Shown here: positions 1 through 7,255 of the stretch, one piece after another | Layout of the letters: the number at the start of each line of letters is the position of its first letter | Numbering within the stretch: position 1 is the first letter of the stretch | Notes under the pieces: model-generated | Database searches by the model: none | What the model was told of the DNA's origin: nothing | Seen by the model: only the letters and a program-made list of their open reading frames with translations | Source: Acidimicrobiales bacterium | GTDB lineage: Bacteria; Actinomycetota; Acidimicrobiia; Acidimicrobiales; Palsa-688 | Direction: 5' to 3' | Assembly: GCA_035533095.1 (NCBI GenBank) | Contig: DATLUM010000141.1 | Location: 1-46,200, forward strand | DNA length: 46,200 bases | Program-made: the position numbers and the translations under genes

Positions 1-43
1 GACGCACCAAATGGGGGCGTCTGTTTGCACGAAGTCTGCTCTG

Positions 44-89
44 GTGGAGGTGACCGGATTTGAACCGGCGACTTCTACGATGCGAACGT
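44..89 (-). repeat. Displaced 3' part of tRNA-Ala (distal att-like copy)
   Basis: This 46-bp stretch is identical to 2680-2725, which lies inside the intact tRNA-Ala gene. It covers the anticodon stem-loop, T arm and 3' acceptor strand. Identity stops at the 5' side of the anticodon stem, so this copy cannot fold as a tRNA. It is followed on the minus strand by an encoded CCA (42-44), whereas the intact gene at 2681 is followed by CAA. That is what is expected if this is the original 3' end, pushed away when an element carrying its own copy of the tRNA tail inserted. A hairpin-like GACGC/GCGTC pair at 1-21 could be the original tRNA terminator. Confidence 0.85.
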
Positions 90-236
90 TCTTTTTGGAC
101 CCCTTCCCCCTAGCGCAAAAGCACGAAGTTGCAGGTCAGGGGGGGTGTGCGAGGGCACTGCCGGGCATCGATGGGCCCGGAAAGGCACCCATTGAGACAC
201 GTTGAGACACGAACACTAGCGGAAATCGGACACTGA
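90..236. other. Non-coding left arm of the island
   Basis: No convincing gene. It contains a G-run around 141-147 and a perfect tandem 10-bp duplication, TTGAGACACG, at 192-201 and 202-211. Small open frames here have no plausible start signals or recognisable protein character. Confidence 0.5.
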
Positions 237-250
237 CGAACATATGTTCC
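237..250. promoter_or_regulatory. LexA/SOS-box-like palindrome
   Basis: The sequence CGAACATATGTTCC contains a perfect 12-bp palindrome (238-249). It fits the Gram-positive/actinobacterial SOS-box form CGAAC-RNRY-GTTYC at every position. It is about 230 bp upstream of the AbiEi-like gene, and no other gene start lies between. If functional, it would link island expression to DNA damage. The distance is long for direct repression of that gene, so it could instead serve an unannotated transcript. Confidence 0.45.
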
Positions 251-368
251 ACCCTGACGACCTTGGCGAAGATCGCCGTGTGGGATCAGGGCGGATCGGT
301 CGACGGGTCACCTCTGCCGTGCACTCGGCGGCGCCGAGCGGGACGCATTTCGCTCGGGGTCCCGTTAA

Positions 369-404
369 CTCTAAAAGCTCTAAAGACTCTAAAGACCTCT
401 AAAG
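369..404 (+). repeat. Four iteron-like CTCTAAAG repeats
   Basis: CTCTAAA occurs at 369, 378, 387 and 397, spaced 9, 9 and 10 bp, in an AT-rich patch within GC-rich DNA. The array ends about 80 bp before the AbiEi-like start. AbiEi-type antitoxins repress their own promoters, so these are candidate binding sites for the antitoxin. That assignment is inferred from position only. Confidence 0.6.
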
Positions 405-406
405 CT

Positions 407-439
407 AGGGATAGCACCCTGACGCCTAGATGCTACCCT
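407..439. promoter_or_regulatory. Inverted repeat in the TA promoter region
   Basis: AGGGATAGCA (407-416) and TGCTACCCT (431-439) are reverse complements apart from one missing base, separated by 14 nt. The pair lies directly after the CTCTAAAG repeats and before the TTGACA at 447. Together they look like a composite operator for the toxin-antitoxin operon. Confidence 0.5.
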
Positions 440-446
440 TCACTCA

Positions 447-477
447 TTGACAGTTTTCAGTGCGTAGTGAAGGATAC
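447..477 (+). promoter_or_regulatory. Candidate promoter and ribosome-binding site for the TA operon
   Basis: TTGACA (447-452) is a perfect -35 box. GGATAC (472-477), 19 bp later, could be the -10, which would start the transcript at about 484 as a leaderless message. Alternatively AAGGA (470-474) is a Shine-Dalgarno sequence 9 nt before GTG at 484, with the promoter further up. The two readings exclude each other; both favour the start at 484 over the GTG at 460. Confidence 0.45.
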
Positions 478-483
478 GAAATA

Positions 484-1542
484 GTGAAGGTCACGGTGAA
501 ACTCGAGCGGGCTGAACTCGATCGGTACGGGCGCATCTTCTCTGCCGTTCCCGAAGTCAACGTGATCCCGGACGCCAAGGCCGAGGTGATGATCAACGGC
601 CAGCACCGTCCGCTCATGGTACTGCCGCGACCGTCGTCGGGTTCCGATCCGGGCAGCGCCGCCCGACGCCTCGCTGAAACGCTGCCCAGAGGGGCGGTCG
701 GCTTGGTCGCTGCGCGGTCGATCCCTTACAACGAGCGAGACGCGATCGAAGTTGCAGGACTGTCGTGGTGCGACGGCCGCGGGGCGCTGCACCTGCGCTG
801 GCCCGGGATGCTCGTGCACGTCGATCACGGAGGCCGCCGGCTTGCGGCCAGTAGGAGCACCGGACCGGACGACCCTCATCTTGGCCCTGCCGGCATTCGC
901 GCTGTCCAGGTCCTGCTCGCCAGCGCGGAAGATGAGTGGACTGTCAATCGGCTGGCCGAACGAGCCGCGATCTCAGTCGGCCAAGCTCACAACGTCTTTC
1001 GCGCCATGGAACAGAAGCGGCTGGTTCACGCTGTCGGGAAGGGGCCCAAGCAACGCCGGGTGGTCGATGATCGCCGAGCCGCCCTGGATTGGCTCGCGGT
1101 CGTAGACGGCGCCCGTCGCCGCCCCCCCGCTTCTGCTACCTATCTTTACGGCCGCACCCAGGCTGAAGTCGCCCGGCGCTTCGCTGAACGAGCCGCCGCC
1201 ACCGGAGTTGCGTACGCCGTGACCGGCGCTGCGGCGAGCAGCCTGCTCGGCATACCGGTGCTAAGCCGTATTGTCGTCACACAGATCCGTGTCGGCGGTC
1301 TTCAACCCATCGAGGCACTGGCGCGCCTGGGCCTTGAACACCTCGAGGCAGACGATGCTGGCCGGGGCATGAACGTAGACGTGTGGAGAGACATCGGCGA
1401 GGTCGGAACGTTCAGCGCGTCGGAGGTTGATGGGGTCCGTGTCGCTCCGCCAATACGGGTGTGGTTGGATCTCCAACGACACGGCGGGCGCAACGTTGAT
1501 GCCGCCCAACTCTTCAGGGAGCAAGTCCTTGAACGAGCCTGA
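484..1542 (+). CDS. AbiEi-family (type IV) antitoxin / transcriptional regulator
   Basis: This 352-residue protein is probably the antitoxin and autorepressor of the pair with the next gene. The N-terminal part has the pattern seen in actinobacterial AbiEi-type proteins (around residues 75-115: LVAARSIPYN, AGLSWCDGRGALHL). A winged helix-turn-helix covers about 135-187. The C-terminal part ends in PIRVWLDLQRHGGR and AAQLFREQVL, typical of the AbiEi_2 family. In type IV systems the antitoxin does not bind the toxin but counters its effect and represses the operon. GTG at 484 is preferred over GTG at 460 because of AAGGA 9 nt upstream. The stop overlaps the next gene by 14 nt. The family call is by motif recognition. 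Confidence 0.75.
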   Translation: MKVTVKLERAELDRYGRIFSAVPEVNVIPDAKAEVMINGQHRPLMVLPRPSSGSDPGSAARRLAETLPRGAVGLVAARSIPYNERDAIEVAGLSWCDGRGALHLRWPGMLVHVDHGGRRLAASRSTGPDDPHLGPAGIRAVQVLLASAEDEWTVNRLAERAAISVGQAHNVFRAMEQKRLVHAVGKGPKQRRVVDDRRAALDWLAVVDGARRRPPASATYLYGRTQAEVARRFAERAAATGVAYAVTGAAASSLLGIPVLSRIVVTQIRVGGLQPIEALARLGLEHLEADDAGRGMNVDVWRDIGEVGTFSASEVDGVRVAPPIRVWLDLQRHGGRNVDAAQLFREQVLERA

Positions 1543-2413
1543 CGGACAGCACGTCGCAGGCTACGACTCGGATGTCGCCGGGGCGCTAGTCGGCGTAGCC
1601 GCCGACCTCGTACGTGCTCTCGGGTTTATGGCACGCCACGTTGTTCTCATCGGTGGCCTCGTCCCTGGACTGTTGGTGCCGGTCCTCGACCCCGGGATCG
1701 AACCGCATGTCGGCACCGCGGATATTGACCTGTGCCTGAGTGTCGCCCTTGTGGAGGGCGACACGGAAGCGTACGAGCGGATCGAGACGGTCCTCAGGAG
1801 CCTCGGGTTCCGCGAAGGCGACGCCTCGTTTCGCTGGCAGCGTCACGCGGATATTGGGCTCACCGTCGAGTTCTTCTGTCCGGCTGGCGAACAGCGCCCG
1901 GCAGGCCGCGTGTTCCGGCCAGCCCGCTCAGACAACCCGACAGGCAAGCACAACTTCGGCGGTCGGCTCTCGGCTCTCGCACTCGACGCCGGCGAACTGC
2001 TGACCACCGACATCGAGGTCGTCCACCCTTCGGTAGTCCTGCCGGAGAACAAGGGGATGCTCGACATGGACCTTCGCGTTACTGGGCCACTGGCGTTCTT
2101 GACGGCCAAGATCGATGCGTTGCGCGGCCGCGACAAACCGAAGGACGCCTATGACATCGTTTGGCTCATCGAAAGCTGGCCAGGCGGCCCAACCGCCGCG
2201 GCCCAATCCTTCTCACAACGCCCCGTCTTCCAGCGCTCTGAAGTAGTTGCCGCCCTTGAAGCGATCCGCGACGCCTTCGCGGCAGGTGACCGCGTCGGTG
2301 CCCGCAGCTACGCACGATTCTTGGCAACCGACGCCCGAGAGGAACCCCAACTCGAGCGTCGCGCTGTCGGTGCCATCGCCGAATTCACTGCCGCACTACC
2401 GATTCGAAGCTGA
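1529..2413 (+). CDS. AbiEii-family nucleotidyltransferase toxin
   Basis: This 294-residue protein is a predicted nucleotidyltransferase toxin. The fold signature is visible: IGG at about 41-43 (in place of the usual GS) followed by TADIDL, giving metal-binding Asp65 and Asp67. A later KPKDAYDIVWL segment matches the K-D-x-x-D region of AbiEii/MenA-like proteins. Start choice: TTG at 1529 has AGGGAG (1516-1521) 7 nt upstream. The open frame extends further up but would overlap most of the antitoxin's C-terminus. The 14-nt overlap with the antitoxin suggests translational coupling. MenA-type relatives modify tRNA 3' ends; whether this one does is unknown. Confidence 0.8.
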   Translation: MNEPDGQHVAGYDSDVAGALVGVAADLVRALGFMARHVVLIGGLVPGLLVPVLDPGIEPHVGTADIDLCLSVALVEGDTEAYERIETVLRSLGFREGDASFRWQRHADIGLTVEFFCPAGEQRPAGRVFRPARSDNPTGKHNFGGRLSALALDAGELLTTDIEVVHPSVVLPENKGMLDMDLRVTGPLAFLTAKIDALRGRDKPKDAYDIVWLIESWPGGPTAAAQSFSQRPVFQRSEVVAALEAIRDAFAAGDRVGARSYARFLATDAREEPQLERRAVGAIAEFTAALPIRS

Positions 2414-2679
2414 GGAACAGCGGCGACCGACGGCATCGAATCGTCGCTCGCGTCGACCACCATGCCCGCGGGACGCCATCCGGCGTGTCTTACCGTGTCT
2501 CATTTGACTGAGCCGGCCGGGACGATAAGCCCGTCTTCCCTTGTCGGGCTACATCAATACGCCCGAGAACACACCAAGTCCACTACCCCAGCAGGCTGCA
2601 AGGATGCGAATCTCAACCTCCAACGTAGAAGTCAAACGATCTTTTGGCGATCCCAAATATCGCTTCCACCAGGACTTTT
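2414..2679. other. Non-coding right arm of the island
   Basis: No gene seen. The last 110 bases are clearly more AT-rich than the surrounding DNA (for example around 2628-2680) and run straight into the tRNA. They are a natural place for recombinase arm sites, but I see no clear repeats. Confidence 0.45.
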
Positions 2680-2725
2680 GTGGAGGTGACCGGATTTGAA
2701 CCGGCGACTTCTACGATGCGAACGT
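2680..2725 (-). repeat. Proximal att-like copy inside tRNA-Ala
   Basis: Identical over 46 bp to 44-89. It supplies the 3' part of the working tRNA gene from the anticodon stem onward. The following bases encode CAA rather than CCA, suggesting this tail came with the element. Confidence 0.85.
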
Positions 2726-2754
2726 AGCGCTCTTCCGGGCTGAGCTACACCCCC
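2681..2754 (-). tRNA. tRNA-Ala (anticodon CGC)
   Basis: The 74-nt gene folds as a full cloverleaf. The acceptor is GGGGGTG paired with CACCTCC, including the G3-U70 wobble that marks alanine tRNAs, with discriminator A73. The anticodon stem CTACG/CGTAG closes the loop TTCGCAT, anticodon CGC, reading GCG. The T loop is TTCAAAT. No CCA is encoded (CAA follows). It lies 72 bp downstream of the translin-family gene, on the same strand. Its 3' part is repeated at 44-89. Confidence 0.95.
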
Positions 2755-2826
2755 GTACGGGAAGCTTCAGGCTAGCGCGCAGCGTCAAAGAGCATCGCGC
2801 CATAGGAGGCAATTCTGCGATGCTCT

Positions 2827-3474
2827 TTACGCCCGTTCCTCCTTGGCCCGCTGCTCGAGGGCTTCTTGGAGACGCACTTGCAGCAGGGTCGTGGTGACGT
2901 CGCTGCGGGTGCGCTCGAGGACCGCTCGCAGCGCGTCGGCGGTCCGCCGCAGCCCACCCGTCACGGCGTCGGGGTAGTCCACTACGACGAGGGCCTCGTA
3001 GACATCCTCCATCTGGGCGAGGAGCCTCTCGGCCATGTCGGTCTCGCCGGCGCGCAGCCTGTCGAGCAGGTGCCGGCGCAGTTCGGACGCGGCCTCCGCC
3101 AGGCCGTTCAGCCATGCGGGCAGACCGACCTGAAGCTCGTCCCAGCCGGGCAGGTCGCCAGCGCTCACGAGACGGGCGGTGAGGACCGCCTCTGCGTATT
3201 CCTTCTCGGCGTCGTGAAGAAAGCCGGCGTAGGCGACCATCGGGAAGGGAGCGAGCGCGTTTTGGGCCTCCCTCAGCGCCGATTCGCAGTCGGCGGTCAA
3301 AGAGGCCGCCCTTTCGGGATCCCGCCTGTGCACCGCCCGGATGGCACTGCTCGCCAGACGGATCGTCCGCCGGCACGCCCCGAGCCCGGACTCGCGGGCG
3401 GCGTTGACCGCGTCCAGCCGCTCGCGTGCCTGGTCGATCCGGCTTGGAAGATCGGGCGGCGAGCCCTGACTCAC
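2827..3474 (-). CDS. Translin-family protein
   Basis: A 215-residue all-helical protein resembling archaeal and actinobacterial translin-family members. Visible signatures are an N-terminal helix with RTIRLASSAIRAVHR, then HDAEKEYAEA (acidic positions like the TRAX catalytic Glu pair), WLNGLAEAASELRRHLLDRL, and VDYPDAVTGGLRR with ERTRSDV near the C-terminus. Eukaryotic translin/TRAX forms the C3PO RNase; the bacterial role is not established. GTG start at 3474. It is the last gene of the galU-to-SepX run, 13 nt after the previous stop, with tRNA-Ala just downstream. Such proteins are sometimes misannotated as haloacid dehalogenases. Confidence 0.75.
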   Translation of the reverse strand: MSQGSPPDLPSRIDQARERLDAVNAARESGLGACRRTIRLASSAIRAVHRRDPERAASLTADCESALREAQNALAPFPMVAYAGFLHDAEKEYAEAVLTARLVSAGDLPGWDELQVGLPAWLNGLAEAASELRRHLLDRLRAGETDMAERLLAQMEDVYEALVVVDYPDAVTGGLRRTADALRAVLERTRSDVTTTLLQVRLQEALEQRAKEERA

Positions 3475-3487
3475 TGAAGTCTTTGGG

Positions 3488-4093
3488 TCAGTTGGCAGCG
3501 CGGCGCAGGTCCAGGTCGCCGTAGCCGGATGCGCCCATGTCGTAGGCGGGGCGCGGGCGGGCGGGGCGCGCAGTCTGAGGCATGAAGGTGAGTTTCAGCT
3601 CCCGCTCGGCGGCCAGGTTTCGCAAGCGGATTAGAAGCGCGACGTACGCGGTGAACAGCAGGTCGAACACGACTTGCACGGTCCACATCGCCGACACGCT
3701 CGACACGACGCTCAACAGCAAGGAGCCGAGAACTCCGGCGAGCAGCGCGAAGAACACGTCGCGCCGGCGCTTCTGCGACCGCCGGCGGGCGGCCGACGAC
3801 TGGGGGCGGGACTGCGCGGGCCGGGCCGCCGGGGCGGCGCCAGGACGCGGCTGCGCGAGGTTCTGGCCCGGAATGCGGGCCGGCGGGCGGTACGGGGGGA
3901 TGGTCGCGCGGCCGGCCACCGGACCGCTGCGGAGGCGATTCGCGGGGGCGACGACGGGAGGCGTCGCTCGTTCGAGCACGGTCAGGTGCCGGCGGAAGGT
4001 CCCTACCGAGTCGGAGAAGGTGCCCTCGGTCCGTGAACGCAGCCACGAGACCAGGAGGACGCCCCAGATAATGGCCAGAACCAGCAGAACCAC
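3488..4093 (-). CDS. SepX/GlpR-like divisome membrane protein
   Basis: Predicted membrane protein of about 201 residues. An N-terminal span (VLLVLAIIWGVLLVSWL) is followed by an Arg/Ser-rich stretch with GTFRRHLTVLERATP. A long Pro/Arg-rich cytoplasmic linker comes next, then a basic RRRSQKRRR patch, then two close spans, then a charged tail. This layout and the FRRxLxVLERA element match the actinobacterial SepX/GlpR family, which binds the gephyrin-like MoeA homologue Glp and acts at the FtsZ ring. The neighbourhood (galU, moeA) is the one GlpR occupies in other actinobacteria. I prefer GTG at 4093, with GAGGAG 11 nt upstream. The open frame continues to GTG 4180 without a ribosome site. Confidence 0.65.
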   Translation of the reverse strand: MVLLVLAIIWGVLLVSWLRSRTEGTFSDSVGTFRRHLTVLERATPPVVAPANRLRSGPVAGRATIPPYRPPARIPGQNLAQPRPGAAPAARPAQSRPQSSAARRRSQKRRRDVFFALLAGVLGSLLLSVVSSVSAMWTVQVVFDLLFTAYVALLIRLRNLAAERELKLTFMPQTARPARPRPAYDMGASGYGDLDLRRAAN

Positions 4094-4231
4094 AGTAGTC
4101 AAGACTCCTCGGCCTACTTTCGCTATAGGGGACCGTAGGACTCGGCGCGCCGAGAGTGGTGGATGCCAACTCCAGTGCACCTGACCCGGGGTCCGGCCGG
4201 TACGGGAACGATCTGGCTTTCTTTCTCAGCC

Positions 4232-4248
4232 AACGTTTAGGAAACGTT
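4232..4248. promoter_or_regulatory. Perfect palindrome between moaC and the SepX-like gene
   Basis: AACGTTT (4232-4238) and AAACGTT (4242-4248) are perfect 7-bp arms around AGG. It lies in the 262-bp gap downstream of moaC and upstream of the SepX-like gene. It could be an operator for a promoter serving the last two genes or part of a moaC terminator. There is no adjacent T tract, so an operator is slightly more likely. Confidence 0.4.
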
Positions 4249-4355
4249 ACCCGTGGATAGGTGCCGCCCGCCAGACGGATGGCCAAACTTGCCCTCTGAC
4301 CAGGGACGGAGTGCCGGACAAGCCGTACGAATCGCCCCGGGTCCCGCCAGGGTTC

Positions 4356-4958
4356 TCAGACGAACGGATCCGCTTCGCTGCCGGCACGGGTCACCGATCC
4401 GCCGAGCGGGGAGTTGAGGTCCAGGACCGGGTTGGCGGAGGTGTTGACGAGCGGGTTGCTGAGCGGGTCGTCCGCGTCGGTGACAGGGCGGCGCCAGTGA
4501 CCACTGCGACCGCCGGTCTTCTCCCACAGAGCAAGGTCGCCGATGACCATCGAGCGGTCGGCGGACTTGCACATGTCGTAGATGGTGAGCGCCGCGACGG
4601 AGCACGCGGTCATCGCCTCCATCTCGACACCTGTGCGGTCGACGGTCTCGACCTGCGTCTCGACCTCGACGTGGTCGTCGCCGATGGTGAAGTTGATCGT
4701 GACGGCACCAACCAGAAGCGGGTGGCAGAGCGGGATCAGGTCCGCGGTGCGCTTCGCCGCCTGGATGCCGGCGATCCGGGCCGCGCCGAGCACGTCGCCC
4801 TTGGTGATCGCGTTGCTCGCCACTTTCGCCGTCGTCTCCGGCTTCATGTAGACCCGGCAGCGGGAGATCGCCCTACGGTGGGTTGCATCCTTGGGGGTCA
4901 CATCTACCATCCGTGCCCGCCCAAGCGGATCGAGGTGGGTCAGGCCACGGTCGGACAT
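4356..4958 (-). CDS. moaC: Cyclic pyranopterin monophosphate synthase MoaC
   Basis: Catalyses the second step of molybdenum cofactor synthesis, converting the MoaA product to cyclic pyranopterin monophosphate. Family signatures are MVDVTPKDATHRRA (17-30), LIPLCHPL (74-81), ETVDRTGVEMEAMTA (104-118) and KSADRSMVI (131-139, with the catalytic Lys131). The core ends with LWEKTGGRSGHWRR at about residue 157. A further 43-residue tail has no match I recognise, and MoaC proteins are usually about 160 residues. ATG at 4958 is used; ATG at 4910 would give the more usual MVDV start. It is 73 nt downstream of moaA. Confidence 0.93.
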   Translation of the reverse strand: MSDRGLTHLDPLGRARMVDVTPKDATHRRAISRCRVYMKPETTAKVASNAITKGDVLGAARIAGIQAAKRTADLIPLCHPLLVGAVTINFTIGDDHVEVETQVETVDRTGVEMEAMTACSVAALTIYDMCKSADRSMVIGDLALWEKTGGRSGHWRRPVTDADDPLSNPLVNTSANPVLDLNSPLGGSVTRAGSEADPFV

Positions 4959-5031
4959 GCGCTGAAGTTTACAGACATGTGACGTGCGCCGCTCCTGTTG
5001 GTGCTGAAGACGACGGACGGGAAGCCGGGTC

Positions 5032-6027
5032 TCAGCCCCCGATCTGGCTCATGCTCCGGGCGGGCCGGATGAACTGGACCTGCCCGATGGAGTGCCCTGC
5101 CCATTTGCGGCCGACCTCGGCCTCGATCGCCGCAGCGAGGTCGTCGTCGCTGCCCCCACCCCGTAGAACGGCACGGAGATCCGTCTCCCGCACCGCGAAC
5201 AGGCAGTTGCGCAGCTGGCCCTCGGCCGTGAGGCGTACACGGTCGCACGAGTCGCAGAACGGACGGGTGACGCTGGCGATAACGCCAACGGCCCCCAAAC
5301 CGTCCGCATACCGGTAGGTCTCGGCCGGCGCGGCGTCGCGCGCCGCGGACCCGTCGGGTGCGACAAGAGACCAGCGCGCGTCGATGGCGGCGATGATCTC
5401 GGACGCGGGGACGACCCGATCTCCGGTCCAGGTCCCGCCCGCGTCCAGAGGCATCCACTCGATGAACCTGATCTCCACTCCACGGTCCCGGCCGAAGGAG
5501 GCGAAGTCGAGGATCTCGTCGTCGTTGACCCCCCGGACGAGGACACAATTGACCTTGACCGGGTGAAGCCCGACGGAGAGAGCCGCGTCTATGCCGGCGA
5601 GCACCGAGTCGAGAGCGTCGCGGCTGGTGATCTCCGCGAAACGATCCGGCCTCAGCGAATCGCACGAGATGTTGATCCGTTTGAGACCGGCGCGGGCCAG
5701 GTCCGCCGCCTGGTGCGCGAGGGTGGCTCCGTTGGTGGTCATGGCGATGTCGACACCGAGCGAGGCCAGCCGCTCGACCAGGACCGGCAGGTGCGCGCGC
5801 ACGGTCGGCTCACCGCCGGTGATCCTGATGCTCTCGAAACCGAACCGATCCACACAGACACGCGCGACGCGGGTGATCTCCTCGTAGGAGAGCACCTCCT
5901 CGCGGGGCAGCCACTGCATGCCTTCTTTCGGCATGCAGTACGTACAGCGAAAGTTGCAGCGGTCCGTGACGGAGATCCGCAGATCGCGGACCGTGCGGTC
6001 GTACGGGTCGATGAGCGGGACGGCCAC
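5032..6027 (-). CDS. moaA: GTP 3',8-cyclase MoaA
   Basis: Radical SAM enzyme for the first step of molybdenum cofactor synthesis. The SAM cluster motif CNFRCTYC is at residues 24-31. The second, substrate-binding 4Fe-4S cluster ligands are Cys258, Cys261 and Cys275 (FCDSCDRVRLT). The protein ends in GG, as functional MoaA proteins do, because the Gly-Gly tail enters the active site. Length 331 is normal. The GTG start at 6027 lies 10 nt after the moeA stop, in the galU-moeA-moaA-moaC run. Confidence 0.96.
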   Translation of the reverse strand: MAVPLIDPYDRTVRDLRISVTDRCNFRCTYCMPKEGMQWLPREEVLSYEEITRVARVCVDRFGFESIRITGGEPTVRAHLPVLVERLASLGVDIAMTTNGATLAHQAADLARAGLKRINISCDSLRPDRFAEITSRDALDSVLAGIDAALSVGLHPVKVNCVLVRGVNDDEILDFASFGRDRGVEIRFIEWMPLDAGGTWTGDRVVPASEIIAAIDARWSLVAPDGSAARDAAPAETYRYADGLGAVGVIASVTRPFCDSCDRVRLTAEGQLRNCLFAVRETDLRAVLRGGGSDDDLAAAIEAEVGRKWAGHSIGQVQFIRPARSMSQIGG

Positions 6028-6037
6028 CGATAGCAGC

Positions 6038-7255
6038 CTAAGCGCCCAGCAGCATCAAGCGGACGGGATCTCCCGGCCGGACAGCGGTTTCGGGCTCGAT
6101 CACCGCGAGAGCGTTCGACAACGACATCGCGTGCAGCTGATGAGACCCCTGCCCACCTGCCCCCTTCGCGTGAAGCCGGCCTTCGTCACCGAACGACGCC
6201 ACCACGCGCACGAAGCTCGTCCTGCCGTCGGTTGCACCCGTCCAAGCGTCGTCGGCCACTCCCGGCACGACCTCACGGCGCAAGCTGCCATCGGCGAATC
6301 CCGCGAGCTTGCGCAGGCCGGGGCGCGCGAGAAGCTCGTAGCTGACCATGGACGACACGGGGTTTCCCGGGAGCCCGAAGACGGGGACATCGCCGAGCAA
6401 GCCGAACGCGAACGGCTTGGCGGGCCGGATCGCAATCTGCATCCAACGCATCGAGGCGATCCTGTCGAGCACGGCCTTCACATAGTCGAAGTCGCCCATG
6501 CTGACACCGCCGCTGGTCAGGATCGCGTCGCAAGTTGATGCCGCACTGATCAATCGGCGCTGGATCTCGGCTTCATCGTCGGGCGCGATCCCGAGATCGA
6601 CGGCACGGAAGCCGTCACGAGAAAGAAGCGACGTGAGCGTCCGGCGGTTGGAGTCCCGGATCTGACCCGGTTGCAGCGTTCCGCCTGCCTCGACCAGCTC
6701 GTCACCGGTCGAGAGCACACCGACGGTGGGCAGCGGGATGACCTGTGTCTTTTCCCGGCCGACGCTGCACAACACGCCGACGTGACCGGGACCCAGGACC
6801 GTTCCCGGCGAGAAGACCTCCGCCCCGGCGGCGATGTCCTCGCCGGCCCCGCGCACGTGATCGCCGGGAGCGGACGACGCGAACACGAGGACGTGGTCTC
6901 CGTCGGCTCTGGTGTTCTCGACGATCGCCACGGTGTCGGCTCCTTGTGGGAAAAGAGCGCCCGTCATGATCCGAAGCGCTTCTCCCCCACCGACCGCGGT
7001 GTCGGGAACGTGGCCGGCCGCGAGTGTTCCGATCACCTTCAAACGTGCAGGGCGCTCCGGTGTGGCGGACGCGATGTCAGCGGCGTGCACCGCGTATCCG
7101 TCCATGGCGCTGTTGGCAAACGGTGGCACCGGGTCGGCAGCGCGCACATCCTCGGCGAGCACGTGGCCGAGCACCTCGCCGACCGACAACGACTTCGCCG
7201 GCAGCCGCCTGCACGCCTCCAAGACCTCGGCGACCGCGTCGTCCAGAGCGATCAA
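6038..7255 (-). CDS. moeA: MoeA / gephyrin-like Glp
   Basis: This 405-residue protein is of the molybdopterin molybdenumtransferase family, which inserts molybdate into adenylated molybdopterin. Signatures are PPFANSAMDGYAV near the N-terminus, TGDELVEAGG, TSGGVSMGDFDYVK, and PAKPFAFG followed by GLPGNPVSS. Because it stands between galU and a SepX/GlpR-like gene, it may be, or also act as, Glp, the MoeA-like actinobacterial divisome protein; the adjacent moaA and moaC show it also sits in a cofactor operon. The TTG start at 7255 overlaps the galU stop by 4 nt, so the two are translationally coupled. Confidence 0.92.
   Translation of the reverse strand: MIALDDAVAEVLEACRRLPAKSLSVGEVLGHVLAEDVRAADPVPPFANSAMDGYAVHAADIASATPERPARLKVIGTLAAGHVPDTAVGGGEALRIMTGALFPQGADTVAIVENTRADGDHVLVFASSAPGDHVRGAGEDIAAGAEVFSPGTVLGPGHVGVLCSVGREKTQVIPLPTVGVLSTGDELVEAGGTLQPGQIRDSNRRTLTSLLSRDGFRAVDLGIAPDDEAEIQRRLISAASTCDAILTSGGVSMGDFDYVKAVLDRIASMRWMQIAIRPAKPFAFGLLGDVPVFGLPGNPVSSMVSYELLARPGLRKLAGFADGSLRREVVPGVADDAWTGATDGRTSFVRVVASFGDEGRLHAKGAGGQGSHQLHAMSLSNALAVIEPETAVRPGDPVRLMLLGA

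Larger units (their letters stand above)
44..2725. mobile_element. Mini genomic island integrated at tRNA-Ala, carrying an AbiE-type TA pair
   Basis: The island lies between exact 46-bp copies of the tRNA-Ala 3' part (44-89 and 2680-2725), the usual footprint of tyrosine-recombinase integration into a tRNA 3' end. It sits downstream of the tRNA 3' end, as expected. The cargo is only the two-gene toxin-antitoxin pair at 484-2413 plus flanking non-coding DNA. I see no integrase, excisionase, replication or transfer gene. It could be a deletion remnant, an element moved in trans, or one of several tandem elements continuing left of the window. The repeat is plain in the sequence; the mobility is inferred. 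Confidence 0.75.

Noticed and set aside
45-89. Second tRNA-Ala gene
   Set aside because: Only the part from the anticodon stem to the 3' end is present; the D arm and 5' acceptor strand are missing.
263-484. Small gene upstream of the antitoxin
   Set aside because: TTG start without a ribosome site, running through the CTCTAAAG repeats and the promoter; the product is low-complexity.
1427-1528. Longer N-terminus for the AbiEii-like toxin
   Set aside because: It would overlap the antitoxin's conserved C-terminus; TTG 1529 has a good AGGGAG at 7 nt.
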